Below the pieces are notes generated by a model that saw nothing but the letters and a program-made list of their open reading frames with translations, did not search any database and was not told where the DNA came from. The position numbers and the translations under genes were made by a program. Shown in pieces: positions 19,897 to 27,631 of a stretch of 37,333 nt of DNA. Within the stretch, counting starts at the first letter, position 1. Each line of letters starts with the position of its first letter. This DNA is from a virus. The stretch spans positions 1-37,333 of the IMG/VR virus record IMGVR_UViG_3300032893_000173; one strand, written 5' to 3'.

Positions 19897-19971
19897 ATGA
19901 TGCGCAAGCCCGGGTCTCGTCACCAGATGCGGCGCTTCGGAATGAGGCGCTCCCTCAAAAGGAGAATGTGA
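19897..19971 (+). CDS. 24-residue very basic peptide 1
   Basis: Tandem ATG codons (19897, 19900) open a frame with ten Arg/Lys among 24 residues (MRKPGSRHQMRRFG, then RRSLKRRM). Its stop is followed at once by the ATG of the next basic peptide, and AAAAGGAG inside it is that gene's RBS. If made, it should bind nucleic acid or the acidic capsid interior. Short length keeps confidence low. Confidence 0.4.
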   Translation: MMRKPGSRHQMRRFGMRRSLKRRM

Positions 19972-20049
19972 ATGAAGCGTCGTGGCAAGGGCAAGATGGT
20001 CGCTCGCACGCTCGCCCGAAAGGGCGGTCGCGGAAAGCGCGCCTGCTGA
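19972..20049 (+). CDS. 25-residue very basic peptide 2
   Basis: ATG 19972 has an AAGGAG RBS about ten bases upstream. The peptide (MKRRGKGKMVARTLARKGG, then RGKRAC) is protamine-like, with about eleven basic residues and no acidic ones. Its stop shares an A with the next ATG. A DNA-condensing or minor virion role is inferred from charge and position. Confidence 0.5.
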   Translation: MKRRGKGKMVARTLARKGGRGKRAC

Positions 20050-20240
20050 TGCCGCTCAAGCCGGGCTCTGATCGCAAGACTGTGTCTGCGAACATCAAAG
20101 AGATGATGGGCTCGGGTCACCCCCAAGATCAGGCCGTGGCGGCTAGCCTCTCGAATGCACGTCGCCACCCGGGACGAAAGGGGGTGAGGCAAATGGCTCG
20201 ACGGGGACACCGTCGCTCGAAGCGGCACGGCAAGCGCTGA
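20049..20240 (+). CDS. DUF6496-like small phage protein with basic tail
   Basis: The 63-residue product from ATG 20049 matches a recurrent small phage family: MPLKPGSDRKTVSANIKEMM, then GHPQDQAVAASLSNARR, which corresponds to the common pattern M-P-L-K-x-G-x-S...I-x-x-M-x-x-S-G-H-P-x-x-Q-A-V-A-x-A-L. The C-terminal 20 residues are extremely basic (RRGHRRSKRHGKR). Members lie near head genes, and a virion or capsid-interior role is presumed. It is followed by the 13-bp hairpin at 20265. Confidence 0.75.
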   Translation: MPLKPGSDRKTVSANIKEMMGSGHPQDQAVAASLSNARRHPGRKGVRQMARRGHRRSKRHGKR

Positions 20241-20264
20241 GCTAGCCGTGCCTTGAGCACGCAA

Positions 20265-20306
20265 GTGGTGGGGTGGGAGAACCGGCCAGGTAGCCCACCC
20301 CACCAC
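20265..20306 (+). promoter_or_regulatory. 13-bp perfect hairpin between micro-genes and head genes
   Basis: GTGGTGGGGTGGG (20265-20277) is perfectly complementary to 20294-20306 across a 16-base loop. No T-run follows, so a simple intrinsic terminator is unlikely. It lies in a 115-bp gap upstream of the 20356 gene and could be a processing, attenuation or mRNA-stability element. Confidence 0.6.
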
Positions 20307-20355
20307 CACATCATCACCAAGCAGCACCACGCATCATCGAACGAGAGAAGGAAAC

Positions 20356-20535
20356 GTGGCACAGAACACCGGAGACAGCGTCAACCGGATCAAGAACGGG
20401 GCCGTCCTGCCGACCGGCGGGGGCAACGTGAAGATCGAGCTCCAGGGTCTCGGCACGCGTGGCAGCTACGGTTCGGAGACCTTTGAGGACCGGATCATGG
20501 CCAGCCCGCCGCAGACCGAGCAGCTTCTCCCCTAG
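20356..20535 (+). CDS. 59-residue hypothetical head-region protein
   Basis: GTG 20356 with RBS (GAGAGAAGGAA) upstream. The peptide (DSVNRIKNGAVLPTGGGNVKIELQ, then YGSETFEDRIMAS, then EQLLP; shown in parts) has a Gly-rich turn and no recognised family. Its stop TAG shares its G with the next GTG. The position before the scaffold suggests a minor head protein. Confidence 0.6.
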   Translation: MAQNTGDSVNRIKNGAVLPTGGGNVKIELQGLGTRGSYGSETFEDRIMASPPQTEQLLP

Positions 20536-20903
20536 TGGCCAAAGGCACCGGCCAGGGGGACACGCTCCAGGGCACGCTGATGGATGCGGCCCAGGCGTTG
20601 ACGCGCGCGCTCGGTACTCCCGAGGCCGCGAACCCTCAGATCGCCTCCGCGATCGGCAAGCTGCAAGCGGTCACGCTTCAGCTCGCTCGCGGAGGTGGCG
20701 CACCGCCCCCCGGGGCACAGCCCGCACCTGGCGCTCCCGGCGCCGGAATGGGGCCCCCGGGGGGAGGCGCCGCAAACCCGGCCATGCCGGCCATGACCGG
20801 CGGCCAGCAGATGCCTCCCTCCCCGGGGTCAGGCGCGACCATGGGTATTCCCCAGCCCACTCCCGACGACCTGCGACGGATGATCGCGCAACAGACTGGA
20901 TAG
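20535..20903 (+). CDS. Gly/Pro/Ala-rich hypothetical head-region protein
   Basis: The product is 122 residues from GTG 20535 (TAGTG overlap). Residues ~8-50 are helical (TLMDAAQALTRALGTPE, then SAIGKLQAVTLQLARG). Residues ~52-105 are low-complexity Gly/Pro/Ala, and the end is PTPDDLRRMIAQQTG. It may be a minor head or scaffold-associated protein; no family is recognised. Confidence 0.6.
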   Translation: MAKGTGQGDTLQGTLMDAAQALTRALGTPEAANPQIASAIGKLQAVTLQLARGGGAPPPGAQPAPGAPGAGMGPPGGGAANPAMPAMTGGQQMPPSPGSGATMGIPQPTPDDLRRMIAQQTG

Positions 20904-20910
20904 GACCGCC

Positions 20911-21810
20911 GTGTCGGACACTTTCCCTCGTGAAATCGAACAGGACGAGGCGACCGCGATCGCCCTCGACACCGACGCCATGCTGGCCGAGCTCCACGAG
21001 CTCACCGGCGTGCTCGCCGTCGACGAAGAATCTCCCACCCGCGAGGGGGTGGAAGAACAGCCGGCGGGGGACGAGCCGGTCGTTGGGGAACACGACGACG
21101 CGTCCGACACCGCGCCGTCAACACCGGCCGTCCCCCCTGGCTACCTTGAGTTCGAAGGGCGCATCTTGCCCGTCGAAGAAGTGCGGGCCCTGCTTGCGCT
21201 GAACGAGCGGATGAAGGCCGAGCCCGAGGTCGCCTACAGGATTCACCAGGCGGTCACCCCGACCCCCACCGCGCCGGCCGCCGAGACCATTCCCGACTGG
21301 GTCGACCAGGACGACCCGTTCCAGGTCAACATGTGGCGCGAGCAGCAGCGCACCCGGGCCGAGGCCGAGGCCGCCCAGGCCCGCCTCGCCGCGCAAAGTG
21401 AGACCGAGCGCCGGGCCCAGGTCGTCGACTCGTTCCGAGCCGGCATGGCCGAGTTCCGTTCGCAGTACCCGAACCTGACCGACGAGCAGGCGGCCATGGT
21501 GGCCGACCTCGCCGGCCGGGCCGGCATCCTCGACGGTCTGGAGCGCTCCGAGGGGAGCCTCAAGGCCGCGTTCGTCAAGGGCATGGATATGACGTTGTGG
21601 GCCACCCCGCAGCTACGGTCCGCGGTTCTTGGCGGAACGGGGGCTACAGTTCCCCCCAATGGCAAGTCAGAGGACCGCAAGGTGAAGGCTGGAGCGCTGG
21701 CCCCCGGTGGGGCGCCCGCTTCCAAGTCCGCGACTCCTGAGCGCCCAAAGACCCGAGAGCAACTGATGGACGCGATGCTCGCGGACGTGCGTGCATCCAT
21801 GCAGGAGTAG
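20911..21810 (+). CDS. Putative scaffolding protein
   Basis: The product is 299 residues from GTG 20911. It has an acidic disordered N-terminus (EIEQDEATAIALDTDAML, then EHDDASDTAPST), a central segment (GYLEFEGRILPVEEVRALL) and a long Ala/Glu/Arg coiled coil (QQRTRAEAEAAQARLAAQSE, then RRAQVVDSFRAGMAEF). It ends with a basic helix (KTREQLMDAMLADVRASMQE). Charge pattern, helix content and position immediately before the capsid gene are those of phage scaffolds, which assemble the prohead and then leave it. No protease motif is visible. Confidence 0.75.
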   Translation: MSDTFPREIEQDEATAIALDTDAMLAELHELTGVLAVDEESPTREGVEEQPAGDEPVVGEHDDASDTAPSTPAVPPGYLEFEGRILPVEEVRALLALNERMKAEPEVAYRIHQAVTPTPTAPAAETIPDWVDQDDPFQVNMWREQQRTRAEAEAAQARLAAQSETERRAQVVDSFRAGMAEFRSQYPNLTDEQAAMVADLAGRAGILDGLERSEGSLKAAFVKGMDMTLWATPQLRSAVLGGTGATVPPNGKSEDRKVKAGALAPGGAPASKSATPERPKTREQLMDAMLADVRASMQE

Positions 21811-21826
21811 GGAGTAAGGAGCCCAA

Positions 21827-22795
21827 ATGGCCACGCCGATCTGGGGTACAAACACCCTCACGTCGCTGTCGAACCGCTGGATCATGCCGTTCATCACCGA
21901 CGTAGTGTTCACCTCAAGCCCGTTGACCTTCCGTTTCAAGGCCCGCAACAAGATGGTCATCAAGGGCGGCCTCTGGATTGAGGTTCCGTGGATGTACGCC
22001 AAGCCCAACTCGGGCGGGTGGTACTCCGGTCCCGAGATCCTCCAGACCATCCCCTTCGACGTGGTCCAAGACGGGTCGATGCCCTGGGCCCAGCTCTACG
22101 ACAACGTCACGGTCGACGGCCTGACGCTGAACCAGGCTGAGTCCGAGGAAAAGGCCATGGACTACCTCACGGCCCAGTTCGAGATGTCCAAGCTGAACTG
22201 GCTGGACAACCTGGCCTACGGCTTCTGGTCGGACGGGACCAACACGAAGTCGATGGTGGGCCTGCTGGCCGCCGTCGACAACGGCACCGTGGCGCCGACC
22301 TACGCCGGCCTCACCCGGTCGTCGAACACCTGGCTCAACTCCCAGGAGGACACGACCACCACCACCATGACGCTGAACGCGCTGAACAACCTGTTCGGCT
22401 CGTGCACCACCGGCGGCCGGGCCCCGACCCTCATCATCGGGACGCGCGCCAACTACGTGCGCTACCAGAACCTCAACGTGACGATCCAGCAGTTCCCCAC
22501 GGCTCCGGGCCTGCGGGACCAGCAGTTCGCCGCCGCCGGCTTCGACCACCTCGTGTTCAACAACGTGCCCTGGCTCGTGGACGACCACATCCCGACCACC
22601 GGGACCGAGGGCAACCTGTTCATGCTGAACGAGGAATACTTCAAGTTCATCGTGGGCAAGGGCGGCAACTTCGTCATCGAAGATTTCGTGAAGCCCCCGA
22701 ACCAGGACGCCATGACGGCGATCATGAAGCTCTACTGCCAGCTCGTCTGCACCAACCCCCAGCGCCAGGGCAAGTTCACGGCGCTGGCCGCGTAA
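21827..22795 (+). CDS. Major capsid protein (HK97 fold)
   Basis: The 322-residue protein has a strong RBS (AAGGAG) seven bases before ATG 21827. The order of segments fits an HK97-type capsid protein of short-tailed phages: an N-arm (TSLSNRWIMPFITDVVFTSS), an E-loop/beta region (RFKARNKMVIKGG), a P-domain helix (AMDYLTAQFEMSKLNWLDNL), a Thr-rich loop, an A-domain (APTLIIGTRANYVRYQN, then GFDHLVFNNVPWLVDDH), and a C-terminal strand (DAMTAIMKLYCQLVC). No large N-terminal delta domain is present, consistent with a separate scaffold. It would be the most abundant virion protein. Confidence 0.85.
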   Translation: MATPIWGTNTLTSLSNRWIMPFITDVVFTSSPLTFRFKARNKMVIKGGLWIEVPWMYAKPNSGGWYSGPEILQTIPFDVVQDGSMPWAQLYDNVTVDGLTLNQAESEEKAMDYLTAQFEMSKLNWLDNLAYGFWSDGTNTKSMVGLLAAVDNGTVAPTYAGLTRSSNTWLNSQEDTTTTTMTLNALNNLFGSCTTGGRAPTLIIGTRANYVRYQNLNVTIQQFPTAPGLRDQQFAAAGFDHLVFNNVPWLVDDHIPTTGTEGNLFMLNEEYFKFIVGKGGNFVIEDFVKPPNQDAMTAIMKLYCQLVCTNPQRQGKFTALAA

Positions 22796-22805
22796 GGAGG
22801 CTCCG

Positions 22806-23360
22806 TTGCCCACTGATGTCATCTCCAACCCGGCATGGGCCAACAACCCTCCCGGTGCTCTGCTCACCCCGCAGACCGACGACTACTGGGCGCTGGACCC
22901 CAACGTGTCCGTGTCCACCCTCACGTCGCTGATCCCGACCGTGCTGCCGAGCGGCCTCACGGCCCCGGGCGCCGGCGTGGGCGTCGTCGTCGAGCTCCAG
23001 AGCTGGAACGGCTCGACCTCGGGCGCCTCGGGCTCCCCCACCCACCCCACCGTGAAGCTGTCGGCCACCACGGCTGACGGCCTGATCGTCGGCGTGACCC
23101 AGGGGACCACCACCGGCCTCCAGGCGGCCACCACCACCGGCCAGGTGTTCAAGACGCGGCGCTACGGCATCGGCCTGGTGCTCGTCGACAACACGACCAC
23201 GGTCGGCCACGCGCTCGTCCAGAGCACCGGCACGGCCGGCGTGGCGCACGACTCGGGTGGCGTGACCGGGACGACCAACGAGACCATCGGGGTCGCCCTC
23301 CAGGCGCTCACGGTCAATGCGGGCATCGGCATCATCTACGCCCTCATCAAGTTGACCTGA
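22806..23360 (+). CDS. Putative capsid decoration or head protein
   Basis: TTG 22806 is used as the start because AAGGAGG lies five bases upstream, giving 184 residues. The protein is rich in Thr, Gly, Ala and Val and beta-structured (GVGVVVELQSWNG, then TVKLSATTADGLIVGVTQG, then RYGIGLVLVDNTTTVGH, then IGVALQALTVNAG). This is typical of the small head decoration or cement proteins encoded just after the capsid gene. No family is firmly recognised. Confidence 0.7.
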   Translation: MPTDVISNPAWANNPPGALLTPQTDDYWALDPNVSVSTLTSLIPTVLPSGLTAPGAGVGVVVELQSWNGSTSGASGSPTHPTVKLSATTADGLIVGVTQGTTTGLQAATTTGQVFKTRRYGIGLVLVDNTTTVGHALVQSTGTAGVAHDSGGVTGTTNETIGVALQALTVNAGIGIIYALIKLT

Positions 23361-23364
23361 CGCC

Positions 23365-24063
23365 ATGACCACACAGGCTCCCTCGCGCCTACAGTTCAAC
23401 GTCGCTCCGAACCTCTACGAGGACCCGAGCATCGCGTTCAACGACCTCCAAGAGCAGCTGATGGTCGCCAACGTCGACCACCGGCCGATCACCTGGCGCT
23501 ATGCCCAGCGCGACTACGTGCTCGAACCGGGCGCCCGGCCCCGGCCGGTCAAGCTGGAGATCATCATCAAGTACCTGGGCGACCCGCGCTCGGCGCCGGG
23601 CATCCAGAACGTGATCCGCGTCCCGGGCGAGCAGGTCCCCGCCACGGTCCCCGACCGCTACAAGGAGCTGCGCCGGCTGTCGGTGCTCTACGGCGTCTAC
23701 GAGGGCATGATGGAGCGGCTGGCCGACCTCAAGTTCAAGGATATGCCCAAGGACCGCACGGACCCGAGCCGTGACCTCTGGCAGGGCATGGACCCCAACT
23801 GGTACGTCGTGCCGCGCTTCAAGGTGCTGAACCTCGACGCGGTCGAGATCAAGTTCCCCGCCTACTACCCCGACGCGCACCCGTACCGCTACGAGTCCGA
23901 CGCGAACGAGATGATGGGCGACGTGCGCTCCGAGCTCGACCGGACCCGGGCCATCCTGGCCAAGTACCAGGACCGGATCGAAACCCTCGAAGAACTGGCC
24001 ACCAACGGTCAGGCCGAGATCCCCGGCGCCACGGCCGACACCGTTCAACCGCCGCTGGCGTGA
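23365..24063 (+). CDS. Hypothetical head protein
   Basis: The product is 232 residues from ATG 23365. It has an N-terminal domain (SRLQFNVAPNLYEDPSIAF, then RPITWRYAQRDYVLEPG), helical segments (YKELRRLSVLYGVYEGMMERL), and a C-terminal coiled coil (RSELDRTRAILAKYQDRIETL). No enzyme motif is seen. Between the decoration-like gene and tail genes, it may be a head-completion protein. The stop overlaps the next GTG (GTGA). Confidence 0.65.
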   Translation: MTTQAPSRLQFNVAPNLYEDPSIAFNDLQEQLMVANVDHRPITWRYAQRDYVLEPGARPRPVKLEIIIKYLGDPRSAPGIQNVIRVPGEQVPATVPDRYKELRRLSVLYGVYEGMMERLADLKFKDMPKDRTDPSRDLWQGMDPNWYVVPRFKVLNLDAVEIKFPAYYPDAHPYRYESDANEMMGDVRSELDRTRAILAKYQDRIETLEELATNGQAEIPGATADTVQPPLA

Positions 24064-24410
24064 ACCCGCGTGAGTACCCCACGCTCACGCCGGGGGAGCT
24101 CCGGGGAGAACTGGCCACGCAGGTCGACTTCCTCTGCGCTGAGCACGTTCGCCTGGCCCGGTGCCTTTCGGATCACCAACGGGCCTACTGGCACGCCTAC
24201 CAGCAGTCAGACGGTACATCTGTATCCGCCCGCCAACAGGACGCCTCTCGTTTCTCGCTGCCAGATTGGTGCGAGGTCCTCGAAATCCGAGGCGAGATCA
24301 ACGCCACGGCGGTCAAGGTGGACCTTCTTCGGGCGCTTCTCGGGCTAGACGGGAAGGTCTCCCAGCGGGACACCTTTCCACCCGACAAGATGGTCACGGC
24401 TCTAACCTGA
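24060..24410 (+). CDS. Hypothetical helical head/tail-region protein
   Basis: The product is 116 residues from GTG 24060. It is mainly helical (GELRGELATQVDFLCAEHVRL, shown partly: VDFLCAEHVRLARCL, then HQRAYWHAYQQSDG, then CEVLEIRGEINATAVKVDLL). Its last codons overlap a TAACCT box that precedes the next gene. No family is recognised. Confidence 0.6.
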   Translation: MNPREYPTLTPGELRGELATQVDFLCAEHVRLARCLSDHQRAYWHAYQQSDGTSVSARQQDASRFSLPDWCEVLEIRGEINATAVKVDLLRALLGLDGKVSQRDTFPPDKMVTALT

Positions 24411-24414
24411 GGAC
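24403..24414 (+). promoter_or_regulatory. Candidate leaderless promoter (TAACCT-N6-GTG)
   Basis: TAACCT at 24403-24408 overlaps the stop of the previous gene and lies six bases before GTG 24415. There is no -35 consensus, and a GAGG just upstream might instead act as an RBS. Confidence 0.35.
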
Positions 24415-26106
24415 GTGGGCAACTCCATCACCAAGGGCGACCCGGCCCGTGATCCCCGCTCGGTAGACGCCTGGCTCCACATCGACGACTTCACCCCGGG
24501 CATCTGGAACAACCAATGGATCTCCACCCAGGGCCAGATCGTCCCGGCCCCGCTCGGCTCGGCCGTCGAGCTCGGTACGTGGTGCTGCGGCGCCCTGGCC
24601 GGCGGGGGTCTCGGCCCGCTCCCGGCCATGGATCAGTCGGCCAGCTACCCGGTCTGGGAGCCGGGGGTCACCACGGCCTACTGCACCGGGTTCTTGGTGA
24701 ACCCCGGCCTCGACAACGGCGACGACGAGATCATCCACATCTTCGAGTCGGACAACGGGACGACCCACTACCTCGATGTCTGGTCCCACATCCCCCAGAC
24801 CAACACCGTGACGAACATCTTGTCGTCGCCCTCTGGGACCACGCCGGGCTACTTCGGCTCGCCCTACCCGACCTTCACCCGCATGACTCTCGGGGGCACC
24901 GGGAACCCCCACCCCGAGGTCGTGTTCCCGGCGGCCGTGGCGACCGACTCACAGGGCACGGCCGGCCACCTCTACATCTACCCGCCGATCCTCTCCCCGA
25001 CATCCCCGAGCGTCCAAGACCTCATTGTCGGCCCGAGCTCGACCACGGGCCAGGTGATCGCGTACGGGAACCGGGTCATCGTGCTCACCGGCATCAACTA
25101 CGGCTGGCCGGTCGGCTCGGGCATCAACACGAACGAGAACATCAACTACACCGACCCCCCTCAGTCGACCACCTACGGCGACCAGCAGAGCGTGTTGGGC
25201 ACCGAGATCCCCTGGGGATACGGCGCCTGGGGGACTCAATCCGTGGGCGAGCTGATCCTCATCAAGAAGTACGGCGGGGCCGTCATGCTCAACGGCGACA
25301 TCGACGCGCCGAGCTCGGTCATCACGCTCCCGGCCGTCCAGTCCACGGGTGACTTCGTCGGCCAGGCGTGCTCGGACCGCATCGGCCTCATCTATTGCTC
25401 GGAGGATCAGGGCGCGTGGCTCTGGAACGGCGGCAACACGTCGCAGAAGATTTCGATGCCGGTACGGGACAACTTCTACGTCAACGCCGACACCGTGCCG
25501 AACTGCAACAACTACGGCTTCAACGCCCAGCGCTGGCAGGACTGGATCATCTTCTCGAACAACTGGCTCTACAACCCAGACACGAACTCGTGGTGGGTCC
25601 TGTACCCCTCGACAGGCAACGGCGACACGACCACGCCGGCCCAGCCCTTGTTCTGGTTCGACCAGAGCCGGTACGGCAACTTCATGTACGCCTCGCCCAT
25701 GGGCCTCGTCGACAACGGGACCCTGCAAGCCGACTGGCTTCTGCGGTTCAACTCGAAGCAGGGCGCCTCGCACTACAAGTGGACCATGACCCCCTACGCC
25801 GTCGGCTCACCCCAGCGCACGGCCGACATCCTCCAGGTGCTCGTGCGGGTTTCGGACCCGGCCAACACCGGCACGGCGCATTTCACGGTCTCGGTGCCCG
25901 GGACGACCTGGACCGAGAGCATCACGAGCGGGATCACCTCGACCCCGACCACTTTCCGCTTCAACATGGGGGCCGACACGCTCGGCCTCGACAACATCCA
26001 GATCGCCATCAACGGCGACAACACGACCTCGGGTGCAGCGGCCCCGGTGATCTGGTCGGTCGACATCGGCTACAAGGACCGGGCGCTCCAGCCCTCGCAG
26101 AACTGA
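24415..26106 (+). CDS. Large tail-hub or stabilisation-like virion protein
   Basis: The product is 563 residues from GTG 24415. It is beta-rich with many aromatic and Asn/Asp residues and repeating strand units (GNRVIVLTGINYGWPVG, then GELILIKKYGGAVMLNG, then DRIGLIYCSEDQGAWLWNGG, then QDWIIFSNNWLYNPDTNSWW), which suggests a beta-propeller. A C-terminal Ig-like domain (RVSDPANTGTAHFTVSVPG, then VIWSVDIGYKDRAL) follows. Propeller-containing hub or plug proteins seal the DNA channel in P22-like phages. Location after head genes and before the adaptor supports a tail-hub assignment, made on fold impression. Confidence 0.65.
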   Translation: MGNSITKGDPARDPRSVDAWLHIDDFTPGIWNNQWISTQGQIVPAPLGSAVELGTWCCGALAGGGLGPLPAMDQSASYPVWEPGVTTAYCTGFLVNPGLDNGDDEIIHIFESDNGTTHYLDVWSHIPQTNTVTNILSSPSGTTPGYFGSPYPTFTRMTLGGTGNPHPEVVFPAAVATDSQGTAGHLYIYPPILSPTSPSVQDLIVGPSSTTGQVIAYGNRVIVLTGINYGWPVGSGINTNENINYTDPPQSTTYGDQQSVLGTEIPWGYGAWGTQSVGELILIKKYGGAVMLNGDIDAPSSVITLPAVQSTGDFVGQACSDRIGLIYCSEDQGAWLWNGGNTSQKISMPVRDNFYVNADTVPNCNNYGFNAQRWQDWIIFSNNWLYNPDTNSWWVLYPSTGNGDTTTPAQPLFWFDQSRYGNFMYASPMGLVDNGTLQADWLLRFNSKQGASHYKWTMTPYAVGSPQRTADILQVLVRVSDPANTGTAHFTVSVPGTTWTESITSGITSTPTTFRFNMGADTLGLDNIQIAINGDNTTSGAAAPVIWSVDIGYKDRALQPSQN

Positions 26107-26120
26107 TATGGGGCATTGAT

Positions 26121-26897
26121 ATGGGACTCCCCAAGTGGTTGCTGATCTTCGGCAAGTCGGCTCGCAACGTCGAGCAGCCGGGATACGGCCAGGATATGAG
26201 GGCCATTGAGAACTGGGCCCACGCGCTCCAAGACAACATGATCCGAGAGATTGTGGCGGGCTCCAACGTCACCATCACGGACGGCGAGGGCCCGGTCGTG
26301 ACGGTCGCCGCGTCGGGCGGCTCGGGAGGCTACGCCTCTCTCACCGGCCCCGGCGAAGGCTCGACCCCCGGCGACCTGACACAGGCCGGCGGCTTCACGG
26401 TCAACGACACCCAAGGCCACGGGGTCACGGTCAACTCGAACCACGGGAACGTCGCGGTCTACACCAACACCGGCTACATCAATCTCGACGCGATCGGCTC
26501 GGGCAACATCGGCTTCCTTACCTCGTCGGGAACGGTGTCGGCCACTGTGGCCGGCGGGACAGTCCTCCAGTGTGCCGTGGGCCACTCCTTCATCGGCGCC
26601 TACTTCAACTTCGGCAGCTCCATCTACTTGTCAGACACCGGATCACAGGGCATCACCATCACCACCTCCGGCTCCCCGTCCGTGGGGTTCGGGTTCTGTG
26701 ACATCAACGCCAAGAAGTTCCGTGTCTACACCGGGGGCCCGAACACGGACGAGGTAATCGGGACCGACAACGACCTACACGGCAACGCCGAGCTCGGGTT
26801 CTTCGGGGCCACCCCGGTGACCCAGCAATCGTCCTCGGGGATTTCCACAGTGGCCGACCTGGTCACGGTCCTCAAGAACTACGGACTTCTGTCCTAA
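26121..26897 (+). CDS. Putative fibre or tail protein with beta-repeat body
   Basis: The product is 258 residues from ATG 26121. The N-terminus (LPKWLLIFGKSARN, then MRAIENWAHALQDNMIREI) looks like an attachment helix. The body has regular beta-repeats (TVNDTQGHGVTVNSNHGNVAVY, shown partly: GHGVTVNSNHGNVAVYTN, then GNIGFLTSSGTVSATVAGG), like a beta-helix or fibre shaft. It ends with STVADLVTVLKNYGLLS, a C-terminal helix of a kind often seen in fibre proteins. The role is inferred. Confidence 0.65.
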   Translation: MGLPKWLLIFGKSARNVEQPGYGQDMRAIENWAHALQDNMIREIVAGSNVTITDGEGPVVTVAASGGSGGYASLTGPGEGSTPGDLTQAGGFTVNDTQGHGVTVNSNHGNVAVYTNTGYINLDAIGSGNIGFLTSSGTVSATVAGGTVLQCAVGHSFIGAYFNFGSSIYLSDTGSQGITITTSGSPSVGFGFCDINAKKFRVYTGGPNTDEVIGTDNDLHGNAELGFFGATPVTQQSSSGISTVADLVTVLKNYGLLS

Positions 26898-26906
26898 AAT
26901 GCCGCT
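26895..26906 (+). promoter_or_regulatory. Candidate leaderless promoter (TAAAAT-N6-ATG)
   Basis: TAAAAT (26895-26900) includes the TAA stop of the previous gene and is followed by six bases and ATG 26907. No RBS or clear -35. Confidence 0.4.
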
Positions 26907-27629
26907 ATGACCTGGACCCTTCTCCAAGCGCGGACGGAGGCACGGAGTCTGTTGGACGAGGACACGGCCCAGTTCTGGACCGATTCCCAGCTCAACTCGT
27001 GGATCAACCAGGGATGTTCGGACATCTCCCGCCGGGCCCTCTGTCTGCGCCAGGAGGTCCAGGTCCCGGTCACGGCCAACGTGCAGAACTACGACGCCCC
27101 CTCGAACATGTACCAGCTCTACCGGGTCGAGTTCGCCCCGAGCGACAACACGTTCATCTACCCGCTCACCTTCATGGGCTACCAGGAGGCCGACCAGGCA
27201 TGGGGGACCTATCAGTCCTTCCCGGCCGCCTGGCCCGAGATCTTCACCCTCTGGATCAACCCCGGGCCGACAGCCGGCGCCGCCGCGCAGACCCCGTCAA
27301 ACCTCCAGATCCGCCTGTTCCCCGTGCCGGCCCAGACTGGCGTGCTCAACGTGTTCTTCTACCGCGAGGCCGTGGCGGTCACGAGCGACACCGACCAGAT
27401 CGACACGCTCCCGGGGTGGGAGGATCTGGCCGTCGAGTACTGCATCTACAAGGCCAAGCGCAAGGACAAGGAACCCGACTGGCAGGACGCCTTCAACTTC
27501 TACGAGCAGCGCTTGAACGACCTCATCATGGTGAGCTCGACCTTCCAAGACCAGCCCGGCACCTTCTCGACCGGGCAGAGCTCGTGGCCTCCGTGGGCGA
27601 ACGGGATGCTCAACTCGGGGGAGTGGTAG
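26907..27629 (+). CDS. Head-tail adaptor protein (SU10/gp4-type)
   Basis: The protein has 240 residues. The N-terminus LLQARTEARSLLDEDTAQFW, then LNSWINQGCSDISRRAL matches phage adaptor proteins (E-A/R-x-x-L-D-E-x-x-x-x-x-W-x-D-x-x-L-x-x-W-I-N). It continues with a beta domain (YDAPSNMYQLYRVEFAPSD, then LQIRLFPVPAQTGVLNVFF) and C-terminal helices (DLAVEYCIYKAKRKDK, then DAFNFYEQRLNDLIM). Adaptors sit below the portal and connect to the tail tube or hub of short-tailed phages. Confidence 0.8.
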   Translation: MTWTLLQARTEARSLLDEDTAQFWTDSQLNSWINQGCSDISRRALCLRQEVQVPVTANVQNYDAPSNMYQLYRVEFAPSDNTFIYPLTFMGYQEADQAWGTYQSFPAAWPEIFTLWINPGPTAGAAAQTPSNLQIRLFPVPAQTGVLNVFFYREAVAVTSDTDQIDTLPGWEDLAVEYCIYKAKRKDKEPDWQDAFNFYEQRLNDLIMVSSTFQDQPGTFSTGQSSWPPWANGMLNSGEW

Positions 27630-27631
27630 AT

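Noticed and set aside
18228-19907. 559-codon minus-strand open frame
   Set aside because: Antisense shadow of the portal gene; composition and lack of start signals argue against it.
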